A stretch of DNA of 64,000 nucleotides. Source: Ovis canadensis (lineage: Eukaryota; Chordata; Mammalia; Artiodactyla; Bovidae). The notes below the pieces were generated by a model. The model did no database searches. It was not told the DNA's origin and was given only the letters and a program-made list of their open reading frames with translations. A program made the position numbers and the translations under genes. The DNA is taken from the NCBI RefSeq assembly GCF_042477335.2, contig NC_091246.1, forward strand, positions 113,241,001-113,305,000, written 5' to 3'. Of this stretch, positions 20,303 through 31,682 are shown piece after piece; positions within the stretch are counted from its first letter, which is position 1, and each line of letters begins with the position of its first letter.

Positions 20303-21693
20303 TGCTGCACTCAATATGCCAGCAAGTTTGGAAAACTTAGCAGTGGCCACAGGACTGGAAAAGGTCAGTTTTCATTCCAATCCCAAAGAAAGGCAATGCA
20401 AAAGAATGCTCAAACTACTGCACAATTGCACTAATCTCACATGCTAGTAAAGTAATGCTCAAAATTCTCCAAGCCAGACTTCAGCAATATGTGAACCATG
20501 AACTCCCTGACGTTTAAGCTGGTTTTAGAAAAGGCAGAAGAACCAGAGATCAAATTGCCAACATCCGTTGGATCATGGAAAAAACAAGAGAATTCCAGAA
20601 AAACATCTATTTCTGCTTTATTGACTATGCCAAAGCCTTTGACTGTCTGGATCACAATAAACTGTGGAAAATTCTGGAAGAGATGGGAATACCAGACCAC
20701 CTGACCTGCCTCTTGAGAAGCCTGTATGCAGGTCAGGAAGCAACAGTTAGAACTGGACATGGAACAACAGACTGGTTCCAAATAGGAAAAGGAGTACGTC
20801 AAGGCTGTATATTGTCACCCTGCTTATTTAACTTCTATGCAGAGTACATCATGAGAAACGCTGGACTGTAAGAAACACAAGCTGGAATCCAGATTGCCAG
20901 GAGAAATATCAATAACCTCAGATATGAAGATGACACCACCCTTATGGCAGAAAGTGAAGAGGAGCTAAAAAGCCTGTTGATGAAAGTGAAAGAGGAGAGT
21001 GAAAAAGTTGGCTTAAAGCTCAACATTCAGAAAAACAAGATCATGGCATCTGGTCCCATCACTTCATGGGAAATAGATGGGGAAACAGTAGAAACAGTGT
21101 CAGACTTTATATTTTTGGGCTCCAAAATCACTTCAGATGTTGACTGCAGCCATGAAACTAAAAGACGCTTACTCCTTGGAAGGAAAGTTATGACCAAGCT
21201 AGATAGCATATTCAAAAGCAGAGACATTACTTTGCTGACTAAGGTCCATCTAGTCAAGGCTATGGTTTTGCCTGTGATCATGTATGGATGTGAGAGTTGG
21301 ACTGTGAAGAAGGCTGAGCGCCGAAGAATTGATGCGTTTGAACTGTGGTGTTGGAGAAGACTCTTGAGAGTCCCTTGGACTGCAAGGAGATGCAACCAGT
21401 CCATTCTGAAGGAGATCAGCCCTGGGATTTCTTTGGAAGGAATGATGCTGAAGCTGAAACTCCAGTACTTTGGCCACCTCATGCGAAGAGTTGACTCATT
21501 GGAAAAGACTCTGATGCTGGGAGGGATTGGGGGCAGGAGGAGAAGGGGACGACCCAGGATGAGATGGCTGGATGGCATCACGGACTCGATGGACATGAGT
21601 CTGAGTGAATTCCAGGAGATGGTGATGGACAGGGAGGCCTGGCGTGCTGCGATTCATGGGGTCACAAAGAGTCGGACACGACTGAGCGACTGA
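20303..21693 (+). pseudogene. BovB ORF2 reverse transcriptase and C-terminus, sense part
   Basis: The sense half contains the reverse transcriptase from the WPQDWKRS block onward. 20575-20871 is open for 98 codons with FIDYAKAFDC and KGVRQGCILSPCLF, and stops at a TAA after RNAGL. 20944-21693 is open for 249 codons, from just after the catalytic box to the end ([30 protein letters not shown]). Between them the catalytic box reads YEDD, a change from YADD that would remove function even in a repaired frame. It is the best-preserved BovB C-terminus in the window. Confidence 0.92.
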
Positions 21694-21715
21694 ACTGAAC
21701 TGATGGGCAGCACAG

Positions 21716-21975
21716 CCAGGCTTCCCTGACCATCACCAATTCCTAGAGGTTGCTCAAACTCATGTCCATACAGTCGGTGATGCTATCCAACCATCTCATC
21801 CTCTGTCGCCCCGTTCTCCTCCTTCTCTCAAACTTTCCCATCATAAGGGTCTTTTCCAATGAGTCAGTTCTTCCCATCAGGTGGCCAAAGTATTGGAGGT
21901 TCAGCATCAGTCCTTCCAATGAATATTTAGGACTGATTTCCCTTCAGATTCGCTGATTTGATCGTTCTAATATGG
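21716..21975 (-). mobile_element. Older RTE-BovB 3' end, antisense, right piece
   Basis: It continues the antisense element of 17876-17920: CCAGGCTTCCCTGACCATC, then CTCATGTCCATACAGTCGG, and on to GATTTCCCTTCAG. It ends 5'-truncated near 21975. Confidence 0.9.
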
Positions 21976-22322
21976 AAATATCTCCCAATTCTGAAATCCT
22001 GAAATGGGAACTATAACCATCATATTTTGTTCCTATTCAGAATCTGAAGCAGACAAGAGCTTACCTGGGCTGTGGGATTATTGGGAGGACATACAGGTCC
22101 CTGTTTCAGCTCAGAGCTACTTGATGGTACCAACACGTTGAATATGAACTGATTACTTTGCTGGCCAAAAAATTGGCTTTCTTTGCCCAATGAAGCTGAA
22201 TAAAAAGTACAGAGATAGAGTTTGGAGGAAATAGAAAAATGGCTTTAATGCTCAGCCAGTGGAGAGGGGAACACAGTAGGCTCATGCCTTAAGAACTGTG
22301 CCCTCACTTCATGAACGCTATG
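21976..22322. other. Non-coding interval
   Basis: No repeat family or convincing exon recognised. Confidence 0.5.
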
Positions 22323-22586
22323 CTACTGCTAAGTCGCTTCAGTCATGTCCAACTGTGTGAGACCCCATAGATGGCAGCCCACGAGGCTTCCCCATCTCTG
22401 GGATTCTCCAGGCAAGAGCACTGGAGTGGGTTGCCATTTCCTTCTCCAATGCATGGAAGTGAAAGTGAAGTCTCTCAGTCGTGTCAGACTCTTAGCGACC
22501 TCATGGACTGCAGCCTACCAGGCTCCTCCGTCCATGGGATTTTCCAGGCAAGAGTACTGGAGTGGGGTGCCATTGCCTTCTCCAAC
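22323..22586 (-). mobile_element. Bov-A2 dimeric SINE, antisense
   Basis: Two antisense monomers with GGATTCTCCAGGCAAGAGC and GGATTTTCCAGGCAAGAGT, a linker rich in GAAAGTGAAG, and GCTACTGCTAAGTCGC at the tail side. Confidence 0.95.
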
Positions 22587-23816
22587 ATGATCTTCCAAGA
22601 TCAGGGCTTGTAGTCAGGAGTCAATGATGAGGAACAAAAGTGTAAGGAGCTTGTTTTCTTCCTCTTGCTTTGTTTCAAAATCAGTCATAGGCTGGTGTCA
22701 GTAACCCAGTAATCAGGTTTGACAATTTGTGGCACTGTGGCCTTCTTTCTGATATGTAAGAAAGAAGAACTACAAGGGGCAGAGTTTGCTATAAAGATGA
22801 GCACCAGATACAGTTTGTGGTGCAAAATATAGCTCCTGCAGAGTTAGGGAGCAGAAAAGCAAACTTACTTACAGGCATGCAGAGTTAGGATCAGTTAAAC
22901 TAAGAACGGTAAGAATGTTCAGGCCTGCTCACTGTTCTCTTTATCTTCATTATTTTCAGGAGATGAAACAAAAAACTCATTTCATCTTTTTTTTTTTTCC
23001 ACTGAAACAATTACTCAAAGGCTCAGATCCTCTTTGGATAAAATGCTGATGTACAGAGACCAGGTAACACTAATGGTTGTGATTCCATAGATGCTATTGT
23101 TATGATTACTGGCTGGAAAGGACCTTGTGAGATAATACATTCTACTTTGCAGATGCCAACCCAAGTTTCAAAAGCAAAGTGGCTTGGCTAGTTAAAGAGC
23201 TAATGTAACAGACAAAATCTCCACAAATTTGGGATACAAATATAGTCAGAATATTTTTTATTAGATGTTTGAGCAGTGAAATGAAAATATCTCCTGAATA
23301 TCAGTAAACAACAAATGTCACAGCCATCAGCGATTTCTGGCCTCCAAATGTGAATGAGGGCTCCCCAAACTGTGATCCAGTGGATGCTGACACCCCCTCC
23401 CCCATGGTGATTGCTGAGGAGCTGGGGGAATGCAAGAAACAGGGTGAACAAAGAAACAGGATTGACCCCAGATAGCTGAGGTGCACATGAAAGGAATGAA
23501 TTCTGTGAGACCAGAGGCTTGCCTCCTCCAATACATAGAATGCTACATTCCTTAACTTGATACCTGATCTTTGATGTTCAGTCTACCTGCTTCCTTTGTT
23601 GCAAACTTGTATACAGCCTGACTTTCCCTCCTGATTTGAGCAGTTTTCTCAGAGTTACTGAGGTGCTATCTCCCAGTTTCGGAGTCCTAAACAGTTCCAC
23701 CAATTAAAATAACACTCTACTTTCACGTTGTGAAAATATGTTTTAGTCTCCAGCATTTGATGCCTCCTTGAACGAAGACAAACACTTTGACTCTGAAGAA
23801 CTTACGTCTTTCTCCT
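22587..23816. other. Single-copy-like interval left of the inverted repeat
   Basis: No repeat family recognised apart from a T run at about 22988. Three overlapping frames on the minus strand (about 23200-23536) have no family resemblance and differ in phase, so they are likely chance. Confidence 0.5.
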
Positions 23817-24005
23817 TATTACTGAGCCACCAGGGAAGCCAAGTCAATGGATACACTATAGCAAATCAAACAAAAATCTTTAGGATTGTAGAAAACCTAC
23901 TTGAAACACTAACAATATAAGATGTAAATCAATAGTAAAAAGATTTTTGTTTGATTTGCTATAGTGGATCCATTAACTTGACTTCCCCGGTGGCTCAGTA
24001 GTAAA
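23817..24005. repeat. Inverted repeat, about 65-bp arms, includes a SINE head
   Basis: The left arm (23817-23881) is the near-perfect reverse complement of the right arm (about 23939-24005), with a loop of about 57 bases. The shared core ATAGCAAATCAAACAAAAAT is unbroken. The outer parts of the arms are the antisense and sense head of a Bov-tA SINE (CTGAGCCACC / GGTGGCTCAG), so the duplication copied SINE plus flanking DNA. A few mismatches lie near the SINE border. Confidence 0.93.
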
Positions 24006-24200
24006 GAATCTGCCTGAAATGCAGGAGACTTGCAGGAGACACGGGTTCAATCTCTGGTCGGGAAGATCCCCTGGAGATGGAAATGGCAACCCACTCCAGT
24101 ATTCTTGCCTGGGAAATCCATGGATGAAGGAGCCTGGTGGGCTACAGTCCATAGGGTCACAAAGAGTCAACAAAACAACAACAACAACAACAACAAAACA
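23979..24200 (+). mobile_element. Bov-tA SINE, sense
   Basis: tRNA-Glu-type head (ACTTCCCCGGTGGCTCAGTA), body with CCACTCCAGTATTCTTGCC, and an (AAC)n tail. A short duplication (ACTTGCAGGAGAC) lies in the head. Its first bases form the right arm of the inverted repeat. Confidence 0.95.
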
Positions 24201-24201
24201 T

Positions 24202-24564
24202 TGACTGAGGTCTCTTTTATTGAAGAAGAAAAGTTAAAATTTTACCTCCTTCTCCTTCTGCCTCTGTAACTCAGCTTGCTCCTTGCAAAGTCTAGATCAC
24301 ATAGGTCTCAGAAAGTGGGGACTCACAATACTGGGAACTGGAGCTTATCTCACTCACCCTTGTCCTAATCTTTGCAATCGCCCTAGCCCCCAACCCATAA
24401 ACCCACTTAATCATGCCTGTCCGTGTATAAAAACTCTGTAATCCCTTTGTTTGGGGCTCAGAGCTTGGAGTGTTAACTCCTCTGGGCCCGCTGGCATAAT
24501 AAACCAGAGTTCTCCAACTCTCTAAGTGTGGTGCTTGGTTTCTTGAGTACTGGTTCCTGAAGCA
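24202..24564 (+). mobile_element. 5' LTR of the defective provirus
   Basis: U3-R-U5 order is seen: TATAAAA at 24426-24432, polyadenylation signal AATAAA at 24498-24503, and an end in CA just before the primer-binding site. The left border (TGACTGAGG) is tentative; it abuts the SINE tail. This LTR shows no resemblance by eye to the 3' LTR at 33903-34364. Confidence 0.75.
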
Positions 24565-24568
24565 TTTC

Positions 24569-24586
24569 TGGAGGCCCCAGCGAGAT
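24569..24586 (+). promoter_or_regulatory. Retroviral primer-binding site, tRNA-Gln type
   Basis: TGGAGGCCCCAGCGAGAT lies four bases after the LTR end, the usual place. It resembles a tRNA-Gln-complementary site with about two mismatches; tRNA-Pro fits less well. The assignment is by eye. Confidence 0.65.
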
Positions 24587-25627
24587 TCCAACCACGCTGG
24601 CCCCTTTGAGTCACAGGACTGGTGGCTCAGTAGAGGAGCCCCAAGATGAACGAGGAGGCGCGTCACCTGACGGTATTCCGGATTCTCTTTTGGACTGGTG
24701 TTCTGACACTCCAGAGGACCGAGCCCTGACCAGGGTCATTGGAGGACCTGATCAACTCACCAGGATCAGCCACAGGTAAAGGTAAGACCCCAGGGCCCAT
24801 CCCCAAGCAGGAAATCCTACCCTAACGGGTAGAAGAGGAGACTGATCACCTCCTTGGAGCTCGCAGGAAAGGAGCATCAGAGAAGGAGACCTGGGGACTC
24901 TGGAAAAGGGAAGTATTGTGATAACCTCTGAATGATTGTGTATACATGATTGCTGATTGAAGGAAGTAAAAGTGAGCTCCACAGTCCTCAGACTAGGGAG
25001 CCTGAGAGGGTCCAGAACATGTGGTTCCATGACGACCTCATAAGGCTCAAAGATGGTGCCAGTCTCTGAGGGATTTGATCCCTCCTAGTGAGGCTGGTCT
25101 GGGTGAGGGGGTTTATACCAACCTGCCAATATTAAGAAGTGTCTTAGATCTCCCTCGGGAGAGCGGCCAGGTAGAAGAAAAATGAACATGAATGAGCGTG
25201 AGGCCTGAATCACTTGCGCTTCAGGTTTGATTGTGTGGCTTCACGGCCTTCATGGCTATGGAGTCTGAGTGGGCCTTAGCTTGCAGTTCCATGGTGACTT
25301 CATATGGCTCAAGGCGGTGTCTGCCTCTGGGGGACCCAGTCCCTCCCTGTGAGACAGATCTGGATCAGGGGTTTATACTGATCCACCAATGCTAAGAGGC
25401 ACCTAAGTTCCCCCTGGGGAATGCAGCCAAGTGGGCACCTCAACGGCCTCCTCCTTTGAGGGTGCACCCACCCTTGCTTGTCTTTGTGCCACCGACTCGG
25501 GGCAGGATACACAGGGAGGGAGAAATTATTGGTTACCTGCTATTCTTCTGTGGACTGACTCCTTAAGCTGATATCTAAGGGATTAGGTTTTCCTCAAAAT
25601 CCTGCCAGGTAGAGTACATTTGTCAAC
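24587..25627 (+). mobile_element. Retroviral leader with splice donor and internal duplication
   Basis: About 1 kb of untranslated leader before gag. A splice-donor-like CAGGTAAAGGTAAG lies near 24773. Two diverged copies of a segment of about 145 bp lie in direct order near 25030-25175 and 25298-25440. They share GGCTCAA, TTTATAC and CCTCCC blocks. Confidence 0.65.
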
Positions 25628-27215
25628 ATGGGGGGAAGTTCCTCTAAGCCAACAGTTTTAGATCGCATGATAAAGAACTTTAAGAAGGGCTTTGTAGGAG
25701 ATTACTGAGTCAGGATGACCCCCAGGAAGCTTCGTAATTTATGTGAGCTCCATTGGTCATTCGTTAACTTTGGATGGCCGCCAGAGGGCACTTTCCACCT
25801 GCCCACTGTCCAAGCTGTGCTCCAGGTAGTCACCGGGACGCCAGGACGTCCAGATTAGTTTCCATTTGTAGATTCCTGGCTTCTAATAGCACAGGCCCTT
25901 CCCCCATGGGCAAGATTTTGCATAAACAGACAGGGACAGAGGAGGGTATTTGTGGCACAACCACTCAGAAAAAAAGAAAGAAGGAAAAAAACCTATATTC
26001 CAGGGAGATCCAGTGGAAGACCCACTACTGCCCCCGCCATATGTTACCCTGACTCCGCAAGCTCCGGCACAGCCAGCGCCAGACTCATTGCCAGACAGTC
26101 TACCCCACCACCCCCCGGTGTCCCCTGCACCACCTCATGAGCAAGACTCCAGCCCTGAGCCAGTAGGGAAGTGGCTCTGCTCAGCCAAACAATCTAACTA
26201 GCTGGCTGCTGCCCAGCAGATGCCACTGCGAGAAACTCAAGGTCCTCAAGAAGTGGACAAGGACGGCTCAGTCCAGCCTGATGGCTCCATCCTCTATTAT
26301 CAGCCCTTCAGCAATACTGATCTGAACTGAAAACAGCGTAACCCAGCATACTCTGATAAAACATAGGCTATGACTGACCTCCTAGAGTACATTTTCCACA
26401 CCCATCAGCCTACATGGGACGACTGTTGCCAGCCCCTTATGTCTCTCTTCACCACTGAAGAAAGGCAATGCGTCTCAACAGAAGCCCAAAAATGGCTCCG
26501 AGGACAAGCCCCCCAGAGGTCTTAGATGTGGAAGAATGGGCACCAGAAGCCAGAGATGAGACCTAATTGGGATTTCAAACCAGAGAAGGACAAGAAATCC
26601 TGAGTCACTACCATGATGCCCTTTTACATGGACTTCGAGTGGGAGACAAAAAACCCAGCAATATGTCCAAAATTACAACAATAATTCAAAAAGCGGATGA
26701 GATCCTCACTAATTTCTGTGAAAGAATGTGTGAAGCATTCCAGACATACACCCGGGTTGACCCTGAGACAGCCGAGAATCAATGGATGATTAACGCTGCC
26801 TTTGCGGCTCAATCCTGTGCAGACATCCAATGGAAGCTCCAAAAGCTGGAAAGCTTCTCTGTGATGAATGCCACACAGCTCCTGGAGGTAGCAAATAAAG
26901 TCTCTGTGAACCAAAACTGTGAAGCCCAACAAGAAACAGATTAAAAAACAAACAGAAAGCAGCCTGGCTGGCAGCAGCACGGAGGAGCTCAGATCCAGTG
27001 AAACAGACCATTCCCTCGTGGAAAGGGGAAACTAAGCCGTGACCACCACTATGCTACAACGAGTGTGCCCATTGCAAAGAGACCAGACACTGGAGAGATG
27101 AGTGCCCCCATCTCAGAGGGACATCTAAAGGGTCAAAGCAGTTCAGTCAACCCAACAAAGAAATCTCGCTCTCTGAAACCTTATCGACCTGGCTGGAGCA
27201 GAATCAGTCTAGGGA
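25628..27215 (+). pseudogene. Endogenous gamma-type retrovirus gag, defective
   Basis: Structural polyprotein remnant. It starts ATGGGGGGAAGT (an N-terminal MGG, myristoylation-type) and has a matrix-like part with a Trp/Pro-rich segment. A stop already falls at codon 27 (25706-25708). A proline-rich part follows with a PPPY late-domain motif at 26031-26042. The capsid C-terminal part is open for 126 codons (26567-26944) and includes the FCERMCEAFQTYT segment, which fits the conserved gag homology region of this class. A single CCHC zinc knuckle (C-x2-C-x4-H-x4-C) is at 27064-27105. One knuckle and the PPPY motif agree with a class I assignment. Several stops and frameshifts make it non-functional. 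Confidence 0.88.
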
Positions 27216-27600
27216 AGACAGGGCTCCCTGATCCTGGACCCTCGGGAGCCGACGGTCACGATGAAAGTAGAGGGCCAATCATCGACTCTTATGGTGGATA
27301 CTGGAGCTGAACACTTCGTGGTAACCACACCTGTGGCTCCCCTCACAGGCCGAACAGCAACTATTGTCAGGGCCGCAGGGGACAGGGCAGCCCGCTCATT
27401 TTGCAAGGCCTGTTCTTGTCCCCTAGGGAGCCATCTGGTGACTCATGAATTTTTGTACTCACCGGAATGCCCCATTACCTGCTGGGTAGAGACTTACTGA
27501 CCAAACTGGAGGCACAAATCACCTTTGTCCCCGGAAAGCCTGTCAGCCTCACTCTAGGGAGCCAATCGGCTCTGATGACGGTCGTGCCCATGCCCAGGGA
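27216..27600 (+). pseudogene. Endogenous retrovirus protease, defective
   Basis: The aspartic protease active-site motif VDTGAE is read at 27294-27311 within an open stretch of 79 codons (27261-27500). The flap region would follow but a frameshift intervenes near 27370-27410. It lies between gag and pol as expected. Confidence 0.82.
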
Positions 27601-27678
27601 AGGTGAAGGCTTCTCTATTCCTCAGGGAGGGAACAAATAACCCCCCCCCCCGCCCCCCGCCTGCTAAATAATTCCCTT

Positions 27679-30600
27679 ATGTCTGGGCAGAGAAGGGACC
27701 CCCAGGTTTGGCCAAAAACCATGCCCCCTTTGTAGTGGACCTGAAGCCAGGAGCCACTCCTGTTAGACAGAAACAATATCCAGTACCACAGGAGGCATGC
27801 CTGGGAATTCCAACCACATCCAGTGCCTATGAGATGCCGAGATCCTAATAGAATGTCTGTCTCCCTGAGACACTCTGCTCTTACCAGTCAAAGAGTCTGG
27901 AGGGAACTAATCGATTATGGCCCTGTCCCGGACCTGCACTCCATCAACAGTTCAGTGATCACCATCAAACCAGTGGTCCCAAATCCCTACACTCTCCTGA
28001 GTCTCTTTATCTGCTCAGACAAGCCAGTTCACATGCGTCAATCTCAAGGACTCATTCTTCTGCCTCCAGCTGCCCTTGTTTGCCTTTGAATGGCAAGATC
28101 CACACACTGGGAGAAAGACACAGATGACTTGGACTTGACTGCCACAAGGCTTCAAAAACTCGCCTACCCTGTTTGGTGAAGCCCTGGCTGCGGACCTTGC
28201 TGCCCAGAGAAACATTAAACTGCACCCTACTCCAGTACGTGGATGACCTGTTACTAGCCAGTCCCACCCAAGGGAACTGCTGGAGAGGCACCAAACTACT
28301 GGAGCTGGCTCTACTCTCCACCACAGGGTACAAGGTGTCATGGAAAAAGGCTCAGATCTGCAGACAGGAGATCAAGCACTTGGGGTTTGTCATCTCAAAA
28401 GCACTCGGGCACTCGGACACTCGGGCATGAGAGGAAACGAGCCATCTGTTCAATACCTCAGTGGAGCACCAAGAAAGAAGTCTGCGAGTTGCTTGAGGCT
28501 GCCAGATTCTGCTGGATCTGGATACTGGGTTTCTCTGAAATTGCCAAGCCTTTGTTTAAAGCCACAGAGGGTCTGGTAAGGACTGCCTAGAGTGGTGACC
28601 AGAGCAGGGAAAGGCCTTCGAGGAGATAGACTCTTGACCAGTGCTCCAGCATTAGGGCTGCAGATGTGACACGGGACTTTAACCTCTTTATACGTGAGAA
28701 GAATCCCACGGCAGTGGGGGTCCTCACACAAACAGCTGGGCCATGGCAGTGCACAGTTGCATTCCTGTCCAAACAACTGGATCCAGTGGCTGCAGGGTGG
28801 CCGCCAGGCATCCGGGCCTGAGCTGCTACTGTGATTTTGGTCAGAAAAACAGATAAGCTTACTCTAGGACAAAATATAAATTTAAAGGTTCCCCATGCTG
28901 TTTCTGCCCTGATGAACACCCAGGGGCATAAGTGGCTGACCAACTGCAGGATGACTCACTATCAAGGACTGCTTTGCGAAAACCCTCAGGTCCAACTCAA
29001 GACTGTGTGGACACTGAACCCCACCACCATTTAACCTACTGAAGTGGGATCAAAAGTATGAGGAGGTCATAGATGAAATTTACTTGAGCCGGCAGGACTT
29101 GACAGACATTCCCCTCCACAACCCAGAACTGGAACTGTTCACTGATGGAAGCAGTTTCATCCAAGATGGACAGTGCAAAGCAGGCTCTGCCATAGCAACA
29201 ACTGACAAGATAGTGAAGGCTGAGGCCTTGCCACAGGGTGGTCAGCACAATGGGCTGACTATGGGCACTAGCCCAGGCACTAAGGCATGCCGAAGAGAAA
29301 CGTGTCAACATCTATACTGATTCAAGGTATGCCTTTGCTACTTTACACATTCATGGAGCCATTTATAAAGAAAGGGGACTATTGGCAGCAGGGGGAAAGG
29401 AGATTAAAAACAGAAAAAAATTCTTCAGCTGTTAGAAGCAGTCTGGAAGCCTTCCCAAGTGGCAGTCATCCATTGTAAAGGCCGTCAGTGAGGAACTGAT
29501 GCATTCAGCAAAGGGAATCGGTTGGCAACCAGGCAGCCAAGGAGGCGGTGACCCAACTGAACCCCACAGTGGGCCCTGAGTCAATCTTTAAGGTCTTCTT
29601 GTCACCAGAATTGCCTCCATACCCAGGGTATACCAAGGAAGAAGATCAGTGGGCTCTAAATGAGGGAGGGATACAAGCAAAGGAGGGCTGCTGGAAGCTC
29701 CCAGACCAGACTCTTTGTCTCCAGCAGTATAGCAGTCCAGCTGGTAAAACAACATCATGACACAACTCATTCAAGAAAAACTACCTGGAGAGTTTACTGA
29801 GCCCCTACTCTTTCATTCCTAAGCTCCCAACCCTGTGTGCCCAGTCCAGTGCTAGATGTGTGACTTGTGCACAAAGCAAAGCCAGCCAAGGACCAAGACC
29901 CAACCCAGGGGGGCAGACAGTTGGGACACTGCCCTCTGAAGATCTAGAAGTGGACTTTACTAAAGTCAAGCCCTATAGGGACTCTAAGTATTTACTTGTG
30001 GTAGTCTGCACCCACTAGGAATGGGCAGAAGCCTACCCCGTGTGCACTGAACAGGCACGAGAAGTGGCCAAGGCCTTACTAAGAGACATAATCCCGAGAT
30101 ATGCGCTGCCTCTCTCTATAGGGTCTGACAGTGGGCCAGCTTTTGTGTCTGAGAGAATCCAAACTTTATCCAGGATACTGGGAATCAAATGGAAGCTTCA
30201 CATTGCTTACAGGGTACAGAGCTCAGGGAAAGCTGAATGCATGAATTGGACCCTCAAGACTACATTAGCTAAACTCTGTCAGGAGACCCAGTTATCTTGG
30301 GTCAACATGTTATCCCTAGCCTTACTCAGACTCTGATGCACCCCAAGGTCCTAGTCTCCCTTTGAGATCTTATATGGGAGAACACCCCGAGTGATAGGAA
30401 AACTCAAGGGAGACCCCCAGCAACTAGCTGACCTGGAGATGTCCTGACACCTCCAGGCCCTGGGAAAAGTCTTCCACCATATTGCCTGAGAAACCTTAGA
30501 AAGGACACCCATTCCTTTGGGCAACTGGGTTCCTCCTTATTAGCCAGGAGATGAGATACGGGCTAAAGACTGAAAAAAGGAACCACTTCAGCCAGTTTGG

Positions 30601-30830
30601 ATAGGCCTTCACACCGTTGTCCTGTCGACCCCTACTGCTGTTAAAAGTTACAGGTGTCACCCCTTGGATCCACCACACCAGAGTCAAGAAGGCAGCAGCT
30701 TCCTGTGATGAGGACACTTGGAAAACATTTTGGGACCCCAAAAAACCTCTCAAGAGGGGGTTGCGAAAAGAACAGCCCTCACCCACCAAGGACACTGAGC
30801 CGTGTTCTAGTCACTCTAGAAGCTGACTAG
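27679..30830 (+). pseudogene. Endogenous gamma-type retrovirus pol, defective
   Basis: Remnant of reverse transcriptase, RNase H and integrase in order. The polymerase N-terminus begins near 27679 (VWAEKGPPGLA). The catalytic YVDD box is at 28236-28247, followed by the GFVISK block. RNase H is marked by FTDGSSF at 29138-29158. Integrase shows the catalytic D in VDFTK near 29950, a second in SDSGPAF at 30124-30144, and the Glu in SGKAE near 30222-30236; a stop (TAG, 30016-30018) lies between the first two. A C-terminal IN segment (TPWIHHTRVKKAA) ends near 30692. Frames change at least five times, and the part before YVDD seems shortened. Confidence 0.9.
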
Positions 30831-30971
30831 TCAATGCACGGCAGAAGCTTGAGGATCCAGCTATCAAAATTTCAATGGATTTTCATTGTCTACCCTGGCC
30901 TGTATCCCTGATTGGTATTATTGCTGTGCTCTTCACTACAGGACTAGCTTCAGTCACACCTCAAGACTGGG

Positions 30972-31682
30972 TGCCGGCGACGGAATGACACACCAACACT
31001 GCAGAGTGGTTTAAATCTTTATATTTTAACACTTGCTTCTTACAGCTGCTTTATTTTATATCTTTTGCACAACCCCCTACAGGGCAAGCTGCCAAGCACT
31101 ATGATTCAGAGACTATACAGTGCGCAGGCGCAGGGCGAGATAACCTTTACCTTGGCTTATTTACTGCAGCTAAGACTTTGTTTTGGGGAACTTCTTTATC
31201 AACTTAGAATCCGTTTTGTCCCAAGGTCTGTTCCTTTTGAGGAATCAGAGAAACATCCTTGTGTGCAAACAATGTTCTTTTCCCATGGGAACAAATAGGA
31301 TTTTTAGCTGAACATCTCGTTTGCAAGAATGCTCAGCCCTGGTTGAGAGTCTCGTTTGCAAGCACTTCTCAATCTTCCTTAAACCTAGTTCCCTACACTG
31401 GGCAGAACATCTCGTTTGCAAGAATGTCCAGCCCTGGTTGAGAGTCTCGTTTGCAAGCACTTCTCAACCTTCCTTAAATCTAGTTCCCTACACTGGGCAG
31501 AACATCTCGTTTGCAAGAATGTCCAGCCCTGGTTGAGAGTCTCGTTTGCAAGCACTTCTCAACCTTCTTTAAACCTAGTTCCCTACACTGGGCAGAACAT
31601 CTCGTTTGCAAGAATGTCCAGCCCTGGTTGAGAGTCTCGTTTGCAAGCACTTCTCAACCTTCTTTAAACCTAGTTCCCTACA
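30972..31682 (-). mobile_element. Solo LTR nested in env, antisense, 711 bp
   Basis: The unit begins TGCCGGCGACGG and ends TTCCCTACA, so it is TG...CA in antisense reading. CTGGG flanks it on both sides (30967-30971 and 31683-31687). Reverse polyadenylation signal TTTATT lies near 31050. The family differs from both LTRs of the host provirus. Its U3 start (at the right) carries a 95-bp tandem array. It must be younger than the provirus. Confidence 0.88.

Larger units (their letters stand above)
17933..21703. mobile_element. Near-complete RTE-BovB with in-place inverted 5' half
   Basis: One retrotransposon of about 3.77 kb in two opposed halves. 17933-20302 is antisense: on the minus strand it reads from a GC-rich 5' tandem array (about 20302 down to 19800) through the 228-codon endonuclease frame (19424-18738) to the start of the reverse transcriptase, stopping at GATGATG. 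20303-21703 is sense and resumes within about 10 bases of that point (CTGCTGCACTCAATATGCC), reading to the 3' end. TGGACAGCACAG at 17921-17932 and TGGGCAGCACAG at 21704-21715 are a target duplication with one mismatch. CACAG is shared by target and BovB at the left joint. This is what twin priming during insertion produces. It cannot be active: the frames are separated and the RT box reads YEDD instead of YADD. Confidence 0.93.

Noticed and set aside
19952-20350. Minus-strand 132-codon frame with ERSYPMSEV repeats as a repeat protein
   Set aside because: It translates the 40-bp array, whose unit is not a multiple of three, and runs over the inversion joint into opposite-sense BovB.
24292-24666. 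124-codon minus-strand frame over the 5' LTR
   Set aside because: It is antisense to the LTR and primer-binding region; no retroviral antisense gene resemblance that could be supported.
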